Positions 21,925 through 33,045 of a DNA stretch of 64,000 bases are shown piece by piece. Position 1 is the stretch's first letter. Each line of letters begins with the position of its first letter. The position numbers and the translations under genes were made by a program. Location: contig CM057834.1 in NCBI GenBank assembly GCA_030068075.1, positions 90,227,119-90,291,118 of the forward strand, in the 5' to 3' direction. This stretch comes from Paguma larvata (Eukaryota > Chordata > Mammalia > Carnivora > Viverridae). Under the pieces are notes generated by a model. The model was not told the origin of the DNA. It saw nothing but the letters and a program-made list of their open reading frames with translations, and did not search any database.

Positions 21925-22430
21925 ATTTTTTAAGTTGTGATGTAACACACAGTAAAGCACAGAGATCCATAGTGAAGAGCTCACTTAATTTTTTCACGCA
22001 CATATACCCATGTTCCCACCAGTCAGAGCAAGATAACCTTGCTCATACACAAGAAGGCTCTCTTGTGCCCCCTTTCTGTGAGCAGCTCCTGCCAAAGGTA
22101 ACCGCAGTCTTCTATTAGCGGGTTGGTTTTGCCTGTTCTTGAACTTCGTGTAAATGACAGTATATAGCATGTGGTCGTTTGTGTTTGGCTTCTTTCACTC
22201 AATATTATGTCTGTAAGATTCATCCAAGTTGTTAATTGCTATGTAGCAGCAGTTTGTTCTTTTTATTGCAGGGAGATATCCCATTATATGAATATACCAC
22301 AGTCTATCCGTTCTGTTTGGGCCATTTCCAGCTCTGGCTATTATGAATGAAACTGTTATGAATGTTCTTGTACATGTCTCTAATTGTACATGTGTTCTTG
22401 AAGTTCATGTTTTAGTTATAAGGGGAAAAA
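21925..22430 (-). mobile_element. Ancient L1 3' region
   Basis: Reverse L1 3' UTR landmarks: TTTTTAAGTTGTGATGTAAC, AGGCTCTCTTGTGCCCCC, TTTTGCCTGTTCTTGAAC, GGCTTCTTTCACTCAATATT, AGATTCATCCAAGTTG and TTTCCAGCTCTGGCTATTA. 5'-truncated, with no coding capacity. Confidence 0.8.
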
Positions 22431-23049
22431 GGATGGAAATAATAGTAATAATGGATACTTACTGAAAGGTGACTGTGTGCCAGGAACGACTGTAAGTGCC
22501 CACACACATGCTCCGTAGCCACAGCCCAGGTCTGCTTTTTGCTGCCACATCCGTGTTTCCCAACTTTGAACCCTAATGTAGAAATTAAGACAAGACAACC
22601 TCATAAGTACAACTTGATGGGATCAGTCAGCTCTGAAATTAGCTAACTTTTTTGTTTCTTTTTCCCCTCTCCTCCACCTACTGTCGCTATCCTGTTTCTA
22701 AGATGGGAGCCCATCAGATTTGGGGCTGAATTCCCAAAACCCAGTTCAATGCCTGGCCCTGGTAGAGACTCTCAGTAAATTTGCTTCCTTCTAAGGGAAC
22801 TATTCTTAAAGTGGATTCTTGAGCAAGCTGTTGTTGAATCTCCCAGACATTTTGCCACAAAAGCATCTTGGACCTGTGTAACCCAACCCTTTGTTACTGA
22901 GCGAGAATGCATGAGGTAGCCACCGAGATCTCCTCTACTCCTCTAAGAGAGCAGCTCTCTCAGGTGTTGGCTGGCGTTTCTGTGCCCTTTTTTTCTGTTC
23001 ACCTGATGTTAAGCAGCTTAAAAGTTAATTAAAATCCTTTTTTTTTTTA
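22431..23049. other. Non-repetitive stretch
   Basis: A faint L2-like tail (GTTCAATGCCTGGCCCTGG near 22743) is too weak to call firmly. No gene seen. Confidence 0.4.
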
Positions 23050-23645
23050 ACCTGCAATAAAATTCCCAGATCGCAAGTGTTCTGTGTGTGTGTTGACGGT
23101 TGCAACCATCTCCTCAACAAGAAGCAGAGCGTTTCCATCACTCCATACATTCCCTCCTCCATTGGCCACCTCTCCCCAACTATAGGCAATGACGGATCTG
23201 ACTTCCTTCAGTATAGATTAGTTTTGCCTGTTTTGGACTACAGATAAATGGAAGCATGCAGTATATACTTTGTTGTGACCAGCCTCTTTGCTTAGCGTAC
23301 CCTTCTTGTGTGTATTTTTATTACTGGGTGTTATTCCATCGTATGAATAGCTCACCCTTCGTTTACTTTGTAACTGATGGACATTTGGGTAGTTTTCACC
23401 TTTTGGCTATTTTAATAAGACCTTCGGTATTAACGTTTTTGTGCGAGTCTTTTTGTGGAAATAGATTTTCATTTCTCTTCGGTAAATAAGTATCTGGGGG
23501 TAGGGTTACTTGGTAAATGTACGTTTAACTTGATAAGAAACTGGCAATTCTTGAAAGTGATTGAACTATTTCACGCTCCCACCAACAACATACGGGTTTT
23601 GCAGTGACTCCACATCTCTGCCTACATTCGTTATTGTTGTGAAGC
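23050..23645 (-). mobile_element. Ancient L1 3' region, second copy
   Basis: Shares order with 21925-22430: TTTTGCCTGTTTTGGACTAC, a TTATTACTGGGTGTTATTCC segment and TGATGGACATTTGGGTAG. It extends further to GGTAGGGTTACTTGGTAAAT and CGCTCCCACCAACAAC, so a different stretch of the same region survives. Followed by a SINE. Confidence 0.8.
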
Positions 23646-23700
23646 TGGTTTAGCGAGCTCCAGTTTCTCCGCCAATTGTTTTATGAAGTTCTGCATCTCT

Positions 23701-23911
23701 TTTTAAAAAAATTTTTTTGAATGTTGATTTATTTTTGAGAGAGAGACCGAACGTGAGTGGGGGAGGGTCAGAAAGAGAGGGAGACACAGAATCCAAAGAA
23801 GGCTCCAGTCTCTGAGCTGTCAGCACAGAGCCCGACGTGGGGCTCAAACCCAGGAACGGTGAGATCATGACCTGAGCTAAAGTTGGAGGCCTAACCGGGC
23901 CGAGGTGCCCC
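23701..23911 (-). mobile_element. Carnivore tRNA-Lys SINE
   Basis: Reverse copy with a diverged head ending GGCCGAGGTGCCCC. AGTTCTGCATCTCTT before and AGTTCTGCTGCGTCTCTT after are a TSD with a small indel. Confidence 0.9.
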
Positions 23912-24194
23912 AACAGTTCTGCTGCGTCTCTTAACATCTACCTTGAGCCTCCAATCACAGGACTAATCTTTTTTTTTTTTTTTTTTAAGTGATAAGGCCG
24001 AGATTGCCTTAGTTCTTCCTAACCTGGATCCTTATTGCACTTTTGTTTGTTTCCTCCTTGAAAAAAGGAGACTTAATTCATTCCAAGTTTCCTGTTCTTG
24101 TTTGTGAGGTCTGAAGTTCCAAATGAGCTTCTAAGGCTGGATCACCATTTGCTATTGGATTTTTGGCTTTAACTAAATTGAACTAGAAAAACAA

Positions 24195-24297
24195 ACTCTT
24201 CAAGAGTGGGGTTGTTGTCTGATTTACTTGTCCTCCTGTCTCAAGTTTCCAGAACGGTACTGCCACATAAAAAGTATTCGTTTATTGAATACATTTA
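24195..24297 (+). mobile_element. L2 3' end
   Basis: TCTTCAAGAGTGGGG, GTCTGATTTACTTGTCC, and AAGTATTCGTTTATTGAATA near the end follow L2 3' order. Confidence 0.5.
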
Positions 24298-24480
24298 AAC
24301 GGTGAAAGCAGACATATTACTGTAATCAACATTTAGAAATTTATTAGGAGTTTCTGATAGTGCCAAAATTATTTTTTTTTTCTTCATAAAATCAAAGCAG
24401 GGTATGGTTTGGTGAAAAGGGTATGGAAGTTAACTGAGGAAAATAGATTAGAATTATTGATGATAAAAAAAAAAATTTGT

Positions 24481-24718
24481 GAGCGCCTGGGTGGCTCAGT
24501 TGGTTGAGTATCCAGCTCTTGATTTCAGCTCCGGTCATGATCTCGTGATCATCTCATGAACCATGAAATCGAGTCCCATGTTGGGCTCTGTGCTAACAGC
24601 ATGGACCCTGATTGGAATTCTCTCTCTCCTCACCTTTCTCTCTGCTCCTCCTCGAAGCACTGGAAGCATAAAAAAATGCTCGCACGTGTTCTCTCTCTCC
24701 ATAACAAACATTAGAAAA
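24481..24718 (+). mobile_element. Carnivore SINE, diverged
   Basis: GAGCGCCTGGGTGGCTCAG head, a GATCTCGTGATCATCTCATG segment, then GGGCTCTGTGCTAACAG. Roughly 25 extra bases sit in the CT-rich part (GAAGCACTGGAAGC), so it carries a small insertion. Confidence 0.88.
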
Positions 24719-25639
24719 CAAATTTTTTTTTTGTGCTGGCACAGTATTCGATTGTCCATGTGGTATGATAGAAGGGGGTTGTTAAAAGTTTCTATTTTAC
24801 AAAATCTTTCTCCCACCAGATTGGCAGGACTAAAATATAAATTAGTAAAGATTTGTTTCTTGGCTAAGGTATTCTTATTTTTATGAGCTCTCTTTTAAAA
24901 TTCATGATTTGAAGGAAGAGCCATATGCATCGTTATTGAGAATTAGTTTAACAGATGACTTCCCAGTTCCTCCTGGGGAACAAGACCCAGGAGAAGGCTG
25001 GCACGGGGCTTTGTTTCCTGAGAGTGAGGGTGGGCAGGGCTGGGGGTGGGATGTTGGGAGGATAATTAATGCACTTGGATGTGCTCTGGAATGTGAATGT
25101 GGGTCAATGTTGAACTTGAATAGCAGAGTGCAGTAGGGAAGGTATTGGTGGGAAAAACATGACCTCTGTCAAAATTTTGTGTTGAGCTGTTACAGATCAG
25201 ATTTACATATAGAAAGTAGAGAAGCCATTTCCTACTTTCTTTCAGTCCTAAAATCCCATACAAAAGATGATTTCTTTGTTTTAAGGAAGGTCTTGTTCTC
25301 AGAGATAAAACCAATTATGAATGCTTAAGTTTTATCTCTTAGACCTAATCTCCAAGGAAATGTTCTCGGTCTTTAATTTGTTCTTTTCTTTCACAATTAA
25401 TCCCACAGTCCGCTTAAATCCATGACTAATCCAAAGATGCATTTAGTTTCATCTTTAGTCTTCACTTCCCATCTGCCTAGTAGTTTCCGTCTCTGCCCAC
25501 GTGTGTTTGAGACCTCAAGTTTTTGATCTTCATATTTCGTTTCTCATTGACTTCTATAAAAGGAGTCTATATGGAATATAATAAAATATCCGACAGTTGT
25601 ACAAACACTGCTAAATAAGATGGCCGTGTTGAGGACGCT
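24719..25639. other. Non-repetitive stretch, no gene seen
   Basis: Only short open frames; no recognised repeat. 25010-25060 is G-rich. Confidence 0.4.
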
Positions 25640-25930
25640 GTGCTGCTTTTCTTGCTCCCTACCGCACTCAGAATACGATCCTTCTCCTTCCCGGAGAGTC
25701 AAAGTGAGTGGCTTCCCACCCACTCTGCCTTCTTTCCCACCACCCACCCTATTGTCCACAGCACTTCTGGCGTGCTGGCGTATTCTCTGTTCTGTCTTGC
25801 TCAACGGGGTTTTGCACATCTTGTTTCCTTACCTCTGAACACTTCTCTTGAGTGATCTAGAACCTTCAAGTCTAGGCTTAAAGTGAACCCCTGGTGAAGC
25901 TTTCTCAGACTCACTCTTCTCTCATTTCTT
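25640..25930 (+). mobile_element. L2 ORF2 C-terminal / 3' segment
   Basis: CGCACTCAGAATACGATCC, GGGTTTTGCACATCTTG and CCTTCAAGTCTAGGCTTAAA with AAGCTTTCTCAGACTCACTC follow the L2 order (AGAATAAAATCC, CCTTTGCACTTGC, CTCAGCTCAAATGTC, CCTTCCCTGACC). Confidence 0.6.
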
Positions 25931-25953
25931 TCGTTTTTTTCATAGACTTTGAT

Positions 25954-27113
25954 TTTTAGAATGGATTTTGTTTTTTTACATGTTTATTTTTAAGAGAGAG
26001 AGAGCATGAGAGGGGAAGGGGCAGTGAGGGAGACAGAGAATCCCATGCAGGCTCTGCACTTTCAGCACAGAGCCCAACATGGGGCTTCAACTCTTGAATT
26101 GTGAGATTACGACCTGAGCCGAAACCAAGAGTCAGACGCTTAACCAACAGTCACTCAAGTTCCCTTTTAGAATAGATTTTAAAGGAAACCCGAACTGGAT
26201 AGCGCAGAGTTCTTGAATAGCCCCTGCACAGTTTCCCCTGTTGACATATTAGTTGGGGACATTTTCAATTAATGAAACACTGTTAATAACTCTTAACTCC
26301 ACATTTTTATTCAGATTTTCTTAATTTTTATCTGACGACAGCTTTTCAGACATTCCTTGTTTGTGATGATCGCACCAGTTTTGAGGACTACTGGCTAGAT
26401 ATTTTGTATGATGCTCATCTGTTGGAACTTGTCAGAATTTTTTTTCCCTTCACGATTAGGCCAGATAATGGGTTTGAGAGGAAAGTCATGTAAAGTGCTA
26501 TTTTTGTCATACCGTGTTAAGGGCACACCCTATCACTGTGACTTAGAACTGTTGATGTTGAATTTGATCTCCTGGTTGAAGTAGCGAGTGTCAAGTTTCT
26601 CTAGTGTAAGTTACTCCCCCCTTCCCCCTCAACCTTCCTCTTGGGAAGGATGTCACTAAGCATAGTCCATACCTGAGGGATGGGCGGTTATGTTCCCTTC
26701 CTTTGGGGAGCATCTACGTAAGTTATTTGGAATTCTGCATGAGAGATTTGTTTTCCATTTATTAATATATTCAATCATTTACTCATCCATATAGACTCAA
26801 GAATTTTATACCTTGGGTTATAATCCAATGCTGCTTAGTTTTTTTCCCCTAGTCCTACCTTTGACCATTGGGAACTCTTTCACTTGTCTCTTGTGTCCCT
26901 TTGACCTTGTCTGGTCAATGTGGGCATTGACTTACTAAATTATCTTCGAGCATCTTCTTAATTTCTGGCACCACAAAATGCTCCAAGATAATCTTGCCTA
27001 TTTCCTGTCCATTGAATCAACCATTTCTCCAAGGAGCCTTGGTTCCTTTTACTAGAGAAGGGTATTAGAGACCAAGATCTGGGTGCCATTGTGCTTTCAC
27101 TACTGGAGTATTT
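25954..27113 (-). mobile_element. Ancient L1 3' UTR, about 950 bp, split by a SINE
   Basis: After the SINE: GAGTTCTTGAATAGCCCCTG, TTTCCCCTGTTGACATATT, ATTCAGATTTTCTTAATT, GATCTCCTGGTTGAAGTAG, GGGTTATAATCCAATGCTG, CCAAGGAGCCTTGGTTCC and ATTAGAGACCAAGATCTGG, all in the order of a reversed L1M-class 3' UTR. Confidence 0.75.
25970..26164 (-). mobile_element. Carnivore SINE inside an L1 tail
   Basis: Reverse copy flanked by TTTTAGAATGGATTTT (25954-25969) and TTTTAGAATAGATTTT (26165-26180), a 16-bp TSD with one mismatch. Head contains AACCAAGAGTCAGACGC. Confidence 0.95.
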
Positions 27114-27199
27114 CCCATTTATTGTTATTACAGTACCTGATACTTTCATTTGTAGCATGAATTACCTAGTATGTTATTTGTTTGCTTTCTTACTTGTCT

Positions 27200-27320
27200 G
27201 TCTTTCCCACCCTGTATTGTCTGCTCCACAAGCTCAGACATTGTGCTTCACTCATAGTGCCTGATGCATAGTTGGCTCTCAAGAAACATTTGTTGAGTGA
27301 GGGAATAAATGAATGAATAT
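27200..27320 (+). mobile_element. L2 3' end
   Basis: TCTGCTCCACAAGCTCAGAC, AGTGCCTGATGCATAGTTGG and CATTTGTTGAGTGAGGGAAT-AAATGAATGAATA: a clear L2 terminus with target-like GAAT repeats. Confidence 0.75.
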
Positions 27321-28480
27321 TGGCTGGAAAGCAGGACTTTGATCGAGAGCTCGAATGTTCATTCAAGAGGTGTTTAAAGTCCAAATTTAATATGAGTGGT
27401 GATTTAGACTGTAGGGGTCTCAGTGTGTAAAGTTAGAAACACAGGTTAAGTTGGTTAAAAGCTGAACAGGAGATTTTTGAGGATTTCTTTTCTAGACACA
27501 GAACTTACAAATTCATTAACTGTGATGCTCACATTCTAATTCTCTAGTCAACTTGTTAATTAAGTTTTATGATTAGAAAAGGGATATATGAATTCTAGCT
27601 GAGTATTACACTCTGTAGCTGAGATAGCTGGATAGTAAACTCCTTTTTCTTTGCTGGTAGATAAAATAAGGACATTTTTTTTTCTTCTTGTTCTCCCCCA
27701 CGCCACCGCCCTCCACCCAGCTGCTGTGGGCAAGGAAGTACAAGTGGAGGCTCAATGAATATGCTATAATTGCTTTTTCTGTGTTAAAAGTAACATTTTG
27801 GAACAAAGCTAGAGACATGTGGTTAACCATGTCGTTAAGCACACGGGGCTGGAGCAGGCACTGGGTAGGGAGGTTACACAGGCACTGTGAGTGAAAGGAT
27901 CAGAACTGGTAGGATCTCAAGCTTCAGCCTTCCACATGGGCGAGTGCACCTTTTAGAAGACCTCCCATCCTTACAGTGCAGAGCCCAGACAAACAATGTA
28001 CTCAGTGTGGGGGCTTTGTGGGTGTGTCTCCTGGTGAAGAGCAGGGCCCCAATCCACCCAAGGGACTCAGGAAAAGTCTCTCAGGGGAAGTGAGGGGAGA
28101 GCGGGCATACCTGGCTCAGGGACTTGGACACAGGGAGGTGGGAACTTGTCTACTGGAACTGGAGTTGATGGTAGATACCGGGAGAAGAGCATGGTGCTGG
28201 GACAGAGTTCACTACAAGATAAACTTGAGGTTCTGTGGGTTGGCACATAGTTGTCTCTTGTTAACCAGGCCTAGGGACCAAGTGTGGGGAGTTGATCGCA
28301 TGATCCCAACCCTAAGTCGAGGGAAAATGCTCAGCCTGACTTAGGTGTTGTTGGTTATTATCTGACCTTTAGCTCTGGCTTACATGATGATGAAATTATT
28401 CTAAGATCACTTTTGGTTGTGTGCAAGGTCAGCCAACAAAACTTGCCATCACCCCTGGCCTGTAACTCAAAGGTTGGTTC
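27321..28480. other. Non-repetitive stretch, no gene seen
   Basis: Nothing nameable. A 122-codon plus-strand open frame (27976-28344) lacks any domain pattern or splice context. Confidence 0.4.
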
Positions 28481-28488
28481 CTATGCAG

Positions 28489-28600
28489 CATAAATACCTA
28501 TGCTCCACCAGCCCCAGCAGACCATGAGTCGCTTCTGGGCTCTGCTGTGCCTAGCTGTTCCCTGATGTACCTAGCTGTGCCCTGCTGTACCTGGCTTCTC
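28489..28600 (+). promoter_or_regulatory. TATA-like motif followed by a 20-bp tandem repeat
   Basis: CATAAATA at 28489-28496 resembles a TATA box. About 45 bases on, three 20-bp units run head to tail (28541-28560, 28561-28580, 28581-28600), each built of two 10-bp halves like CCTGCTGTAC / CTAGCTGTGC. This could be the promoter and R region of an old LTR, but I cannot name a family. Confidence 0.3.
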
Positions 28601-28815
28601 TGGTTTCTGAAATCTGGGCAAGGAAGACACTGTGGCTTCCCCTGAATTTCCTGGAAATCCTAATTTAAAAGGGCCACTTCTCTCTAGTGACAGAGAAACG
28701 GCCTTTATTTCCAATCTCTTGTAAAAGAAACAGCTAAAGTTCGCAGCATGGCAGGTCAGCTCATTCACCCTTGAGCCATGCCTTTTATTGGAAAAGAGTG
28801 TTTTACTTTTTCATT

Positions 28816-28980
28816 CAGTGGTTCTCAAACTTGGGGATGTCCAAGAATTTAAATGGGAGTCCACGCCCTGCCCTGGGAAAGTCTGGTGGTGTAGGTCTGA
28901 AGCAGATAATAGGTCACTTTGATTCTACACAGAAGTCGAGAGCTTCCCAGCTTAGGCTGGGGGTCACTGTCACTGTCAGA
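28816..28980 (+). repeat. MER5-like hAT-Charlie fragment
   Basis: CAGTGGTTCTCAAAC at 28816 is the terminal inverted repeat of MER5/Charlie non-autonomous elements. The interior has CCACGCCCTGCCCTGG and GGTGTAGGTCTGAAG in the expected order. The opposite terminal repeat is not evident. Confidence 0.5.
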
Positions 28981-29117
28981 CCTACTAGGTGCTGAGCTGC
29001 TTCTCTTGTGGTCACAGTAGCTCCTTCTCAGTTATGGTGCCTTTTAAAATACCCTGCTGCCTAAACCAAATGCATGGCCAGGGCTATAATATGCAGTTCT
29101 TCTATCTCTTCCTCTTT

Positions 29118-29236
29118 CTTTTTTTTTAAATTCATTTTTTTAAAGTAGACTCCATACCCAATGTGGAACTTGAACTCATTACCTGAAGATCAAGAGTAGT
29201 TGCATGCTCTACTGACTGAGCAAGCCAGACTTCCCT
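29118..29236 (-). mobile_element. Short-form carnivore SINE
   Basis: TTTTTTTTAAATTCATTTTT, AAAGTAGACTCCATACCC, AATGTGGAACTTGAACTC, GATCAAGAGTAGTTGCATGC, ending GAGCAAGCCAGACTTCCC. It has no GA-rich tract, marking the older short subfamily. Confidence 0.88.
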
Positions 29237-29317
29237 GTGCAGTGGTTCTTCTAATATTTCTGGAAGACTTTAGGTTAAGGGATCTGGAGAGAAAGTATTG
29301 GGACAGCAAGACAAAGG

Positions 29318-29555
29318 GATTTATTGAGAGCTTAGTCTATGCCAAGCACAGTACTTAGCACTTTTGTATATAGTTTCTCTTTTAATTTTAATAAAACTCA
29401 ACCAAGTAGATATTCATACCTTTGTTTCTGGGGGAGATATTCATACCTCTGCTTCTCAGGGAGGTTAATAACCTAACTTGCTGAAGATTCTCCATAGGTA
29501 GTGGGTGGCAGACAGAGGACTTGGGTTTAGGTCTATCTGACTTCAAGGCTAGTGG
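29318..29555 (-). repeat. MIR SINE
   Basis: GGATTTATTGAGAGCTTAG, TATGCCAAGCACAGTAC, GGGAGGTTAATAACCTAACT, GGTAGTGGGTGGCAGACAG and GGACTTGGGTTTAGGTC follow reversed MIR order. Confidence 0.8.
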
Positions 29556-29682
29556 CCATCCCAGTCATCCCTGTCACTGCCTTGTATTTCATGCTGCCTC
29601 TCCGAGGAAAGTACACAAAGCCCCAGCTCCAGCATGTGAGTGCTTGGTGGTCTGTGAGCTACTCACAGGCAGGGTGCTGTAT

Positions 29683-29930
29683 CGGGAGGTTGATAAGAGC
29701 ACAGACTCTAGAATCTGATGCCTGGAAAGGAATCCAGAGCCTGCCACTTCTTAGCAACGTGACGCTACACGTGTCCGTTTCTTGGGCCTTGTTGTATCAT
29801 CTATAAATCAAGGGTAAGAATGTCTACCTCATGAGATTGTTATGGAGACTAAACAAGTTAATATAACACATAGTGCCTGGTATATAGTGACCATTGTTGG
29901 AGTATTAGCTGCCGTTATTATTACTACAGC
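29683..29930 (+). repeat. MIR SINE
   Basis: GATAAGAGCACAGACTCTAG, CAGAGCCTGCCACTTCTTAG, a CTATAAATCAAGGGTAAG segment, ACCTCATGAGATTGTTATGG and CATAGTGCCTGGTATATAG trace nearly a whole MIR. With 29318-29555 it forms an inverted MIR pair about 130 bp apart. Confidence 0.85.
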
Positions 29931-30399
29931 CACTATTAATTTTGGTACCCTTAATGCTTAGCAGCATGACTTGTGACCTATTATTGGGGCTTAGGGACGT
30001 TGGTGAATGATTATATTCATTCATCTTCTTCCACTTACTTTCAACCTTCCACCATTCTTTCCTACCTCTCCTATGTATTCTCTCACTCCCCAAGCCACAG
30101 AAGTTAACCTACTTCCCTTGCTTTGGATGTTTGTGACTTCACATGTCCACATGAGAGGATTTTAAGGTGAGTTATGAGAAAGCACATATAGTTGGATGAG
30201 CATCTACCGTTACTGTCCGTGTTTGTGTTTCTGTGGGTGGACAGATCTAGAAGACTATTATGAGTATTTGCATGAATTTGCACATTGGGGCACAATTCTG
30301 CATTTTTGGGGTGGATTATGAGGAATACTGAGGATTTGTAATTGCTGACAGTGTTTTATATGGTGGGGGGATTGCTACTCTCCTTGAATTGAGTATCAG
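29931..30399. other. Non-repetitive stretch
   Basis: No gene or named repeat. A TGGTGGGGGG run lies near 30361. Confidence 0.4.
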
Positions 30400-31765
30400 C
30401 CTGGGGTTTTAGAGAGGAATGTTGAGTGAAGGAAAGATCTGATCATGAATCTTTCTTACCTACCTTTCCTTTTTCCCTCCCTGTGGGAGAGTGGGAAGAT
30501 GGGCTATATACAGAGGAGGTAAGGCTGGAGTGATCAGGGTAGGAGGCAGACAGGGAAGCCTTGTGTGTTGAATTTAGTAACTTGACTTTGATCTCTGAGG
30601 AATCTAGAAAGGAGGGATGTGGTAGGATAGGTGCATTTTAAAAGGAAAAATGGAGCAGGGAGGATGGGTTTGAGCACTTCCAGGCTGGAGGCCGGAAGAC
30701 CAGGTAGAAGGTGACTGTGGCAATCAAGGCTCTGATGGATGCAATGAGAAGAGAGGACAGGGTACGAGCTGAAATCAGCAGGGCTTAGAGATGGGTTGGA
30801 CACTTTGGTGAAGGAGGAGTCCTTAGATGCTCTGTGTGGGAGAGTGGGTGCATGATGCTGCCATCAGCAGAGACAGAATACAGCTGGAGAAACAGGGGGG
30901 TTGGGGGTGAGACAGGGATTGAGCTGAGGACCGTTGGAGTTTGGGATAGTCATAGCATGCCCAGTTACAGATGTTAAAGAAGCTGTTGGATACTCAAGAC
31001 TGAATTTTGGAGGAGAAACATCTTCTTGTAGGTGGTCATTAAAGCCGTGGGTGAAGGTGAAGTTGCCCAAAGAGCCTATAGAATGGAAGAGAACTGTATC
31101 ACTTTCCTGTGTCTGCTGTGATAAATTACCACAAACTTTAGTGGCTTTAAACAACCTAAATTTATTATGTAACACTACTGGATGTCAGAAGTCTGAAATG
31201 GTTCTTATGGGACTAAAATCAAGAGGTCAGTAGGGCTGTGTTCTTTCTGGAGACTTGAGGGGTACAGTCTCTAAAGGCTGCCCATGTTGCCTGGCTCGTG
31301 GCCACATGATTCTTACCTCTGCTTTCCTTATAACTTCTCTGACTCTGATCCTGCCTCCTCCTTATAAGGATCCTCATAGTTACATTGGGCCTACCTGGAT
31401 AATCTATGCTAATCTCCCCTTTATACCTGCGAAGGCCCTTTTGGGGCCATGGAAAGTAATATATTCACACGTTTCAGGCATTGGGATGTGGGCATTTCTG
31501 GGGGGCAAGTATTCTATCTTCCATAAGGACCTGAAACAGAACCCCAAGCTTCACTATCCTTAAAGGCACAAACAGGGTGAGGAGTGTGTGAAGGCGTCAG
31601 AAGTAGAGTAGGGAGAATGAGGAGACCATGGCTTTGAGGTTGGTTGGGGGTGGGAGGAGATGGTAAAGAACCTCAAGAAGAGGGAATGATGGTTTCTGTC
31701 AAATGCACTAGGTTCTATAGGATAGAAATCAAAAGATGACCATTGGACTTGACCACCAACAAGCA
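30400..31765 (-). mobile_element. L2 body split by a MaLR LTR
   Basis: Reversed L2 ORF2 occupies 30400-31094 and resumes at about 31540-31765 (TTTCTGTCAAATGCACTAGG, GACCATTGGACTTGACC). Minus-strand codons near 31050 read HGFNDHL, matching L2 just before its active site. The YADD block itself is missing, replaced by QEDVS. Boundaries approximate. Confidence 0.65.
31095..31522 (-). repeat. MaLR (MLT1-type) LTR inside L2
   Basis: Reversed MaLR landmarks: TGTGATAAATTACCACAAAC, GTGGCTTTAAACAACC, GGATGTCAGAAGTCTGAAAT, GGGCCTACCTGGATAATC, ACCTGCGAAGGCCCTTTTG and TTGGGATGTGGGCATTTC. Confidence 0.8.
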
Positions 31766-32316
31766 GTTCATTCTTTCAACAAACACTTAGGGAGTGTCTA
31801 CTTTGTGCCAGGTACTATCCTAGGTGCTGAAAATATAGCAGTGATGGAGGAACAGCCCCGGCTCACACCCTGGTGTTGGGGAAGACCAGCAAGAAGCAAG
31901 TAAACAAATCACATAGTTGTAACTGCTAGGTAAGGAGTCAAATTAGCAAATGTGAAAGAGAATAGGGAGCTCTCTTCAGAGGTGACATCCGAATGATGAG
32001 TGACTCACTGAATAGCAGGGATGCCATTCCAGGCACTGGAAGCAGCTAGTGAAAAGGCCCTCACTGGCATGGGCCCTAGCTTGGCAGGGACAGAGAGGTG
32101 CTTGGTGTGGCTGTAGCATGAGGGTGAGGAGAAGGGCGGTGGGGGATGAAGTTGGGAGAAACTGTGCATCGTGGGCTTTGGGATTTAAATGCCAGGTAAG
32201 GAGTTTAGATTTTGTCCTAAGATATTATTGTAGGAGGTCAAGGGTGAAACAGGAAGACTGGTAAGAGAGGCAATTGCAGTGAGAGTTTGTGGTGGTTTCA
32301 ACTGGGATTGTAGTAG

Positions 32317-32742
32317 TTGCTAAGAGTTGAATTCTATCCTCCAAAAAGATCTGTTGAACCCCTGGTATCTCGGAATGTAAACTTACTAGGAAATAATATC
32401 TTTGCAGTTGTACTTAAGTTAGAATGGGACTATACTTGGTTAGGTTGGGCCCTGATCCAGTATAACTGGTGTCCTGTTTGTAAGAGGGAAATTTGGACAG
32501 AGAGAAGGAGAGTGCTTTGTGCCCACAAAGGCAGAGATGGGAGTGCTGTAGCTTCAAGCCAGGGGACATCATAGCCACCACCAGAAGCTAGGAAAGGTTC
32601 TCTCCTACAGGTTAGAGGGGGAGCATGGCTCCGCCAACACCTGATTCTGGAATTCCAGCCTCCAGCACTATGAGCCCATCCATTTCTGTTTGAAGGCACC
32701 AACTTTGTGGTAGTTTGTTATGGCAGCTTAGGAAGCTGATAA
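32317..32742 (+). repeat. MaLR (MLT1-type) LTR inside L2
   Basis: GTTGAATTCTATCCTCC, CCCCTGGTATCTCGGAATG, GTTGGGCCCTGATCCAG, CACCACCAGAAGCTAGG, TTCTGGAATTCCAGCCTCC and TGTGGTAGTTTGTTATGGC follow MLT1 order. It lies opposite in orientation to the LTR at 31095-31522. Confidence 0.85.
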
Positions 32743-32957
32743 GTGGTGGCGAGGGGGTGGGGAGGTAAAGCTGACAGGATTTGCTGATGGATTGAGAGTG
32801 GGAGGTGAAGGAAAGGGAGCAGCTGAGGACAAAGTAGATTTGTGGCCTGAGCAACGGGGTGGCTGATGATTCCCTTTCCCGAGATTGGAAAGAGTGTGGA
32901 TGGAGCAAGTTTGGGGAGCAAAATTGAGACTTGACTATGTGAGTCAGAAGCTGAGCT

Positions 32958-32993
32958 GGAGGTATAAATTTGAGGGTCATTAGCATATAGATG
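32958..32993 (-). pseudogene. L2 reverse-transcriptase active-site relic
   Basis: Twelve minus-strand codons read HLYANDPQIYTS. L2 has HLYADDSQIYLS here, so frame and spacing are intact but the first catalytic Asp is Asn and Ser is Pro. The full domain is gone and the element is inactive. Confidence 0.75.
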
Positions 32994-33045
32994 GCATTGA
33001 AATAGTGAGAGTAAGTGAAGTCACCCGGGGAGAGAAAGTTTCAGA

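Larger units (their letters stand above)
31766..33045 (-). mobile_element. Second L2, 3' end to RT region, split by a MaLR LTR
   Basis: Starts with a reversed L2 terminus (TTCAACAAACACTTAGGGAG, GGTACTATCCTAGGTGC), then CAGAGGTGACATCCGAATG, GATGCCATTCCAGGCACTGG and AAATGCCAGGTAAGGAG. It breaks at about 32316 and resumes at 32743 with GACAGGATTTGCTGATGG. It sits directly beside the previous L2 in the same orientation. Confidence 0.75.

Noticed and set aside
25620..25838. ATGGCCGTGTTGAGG with a good Kozak context as a first exon
   Set aside because: The downstream DNA matches L2 3' order; the frame has no recognised product.
28524..28565. Short secreted-peptide-like start (MSRFWALLCLAVP) after a TATA-like box
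   Set aside because: The frame stops after 13 codons within a tandem repeat; the hydrophobic look comes from CTG-rich repeat units.
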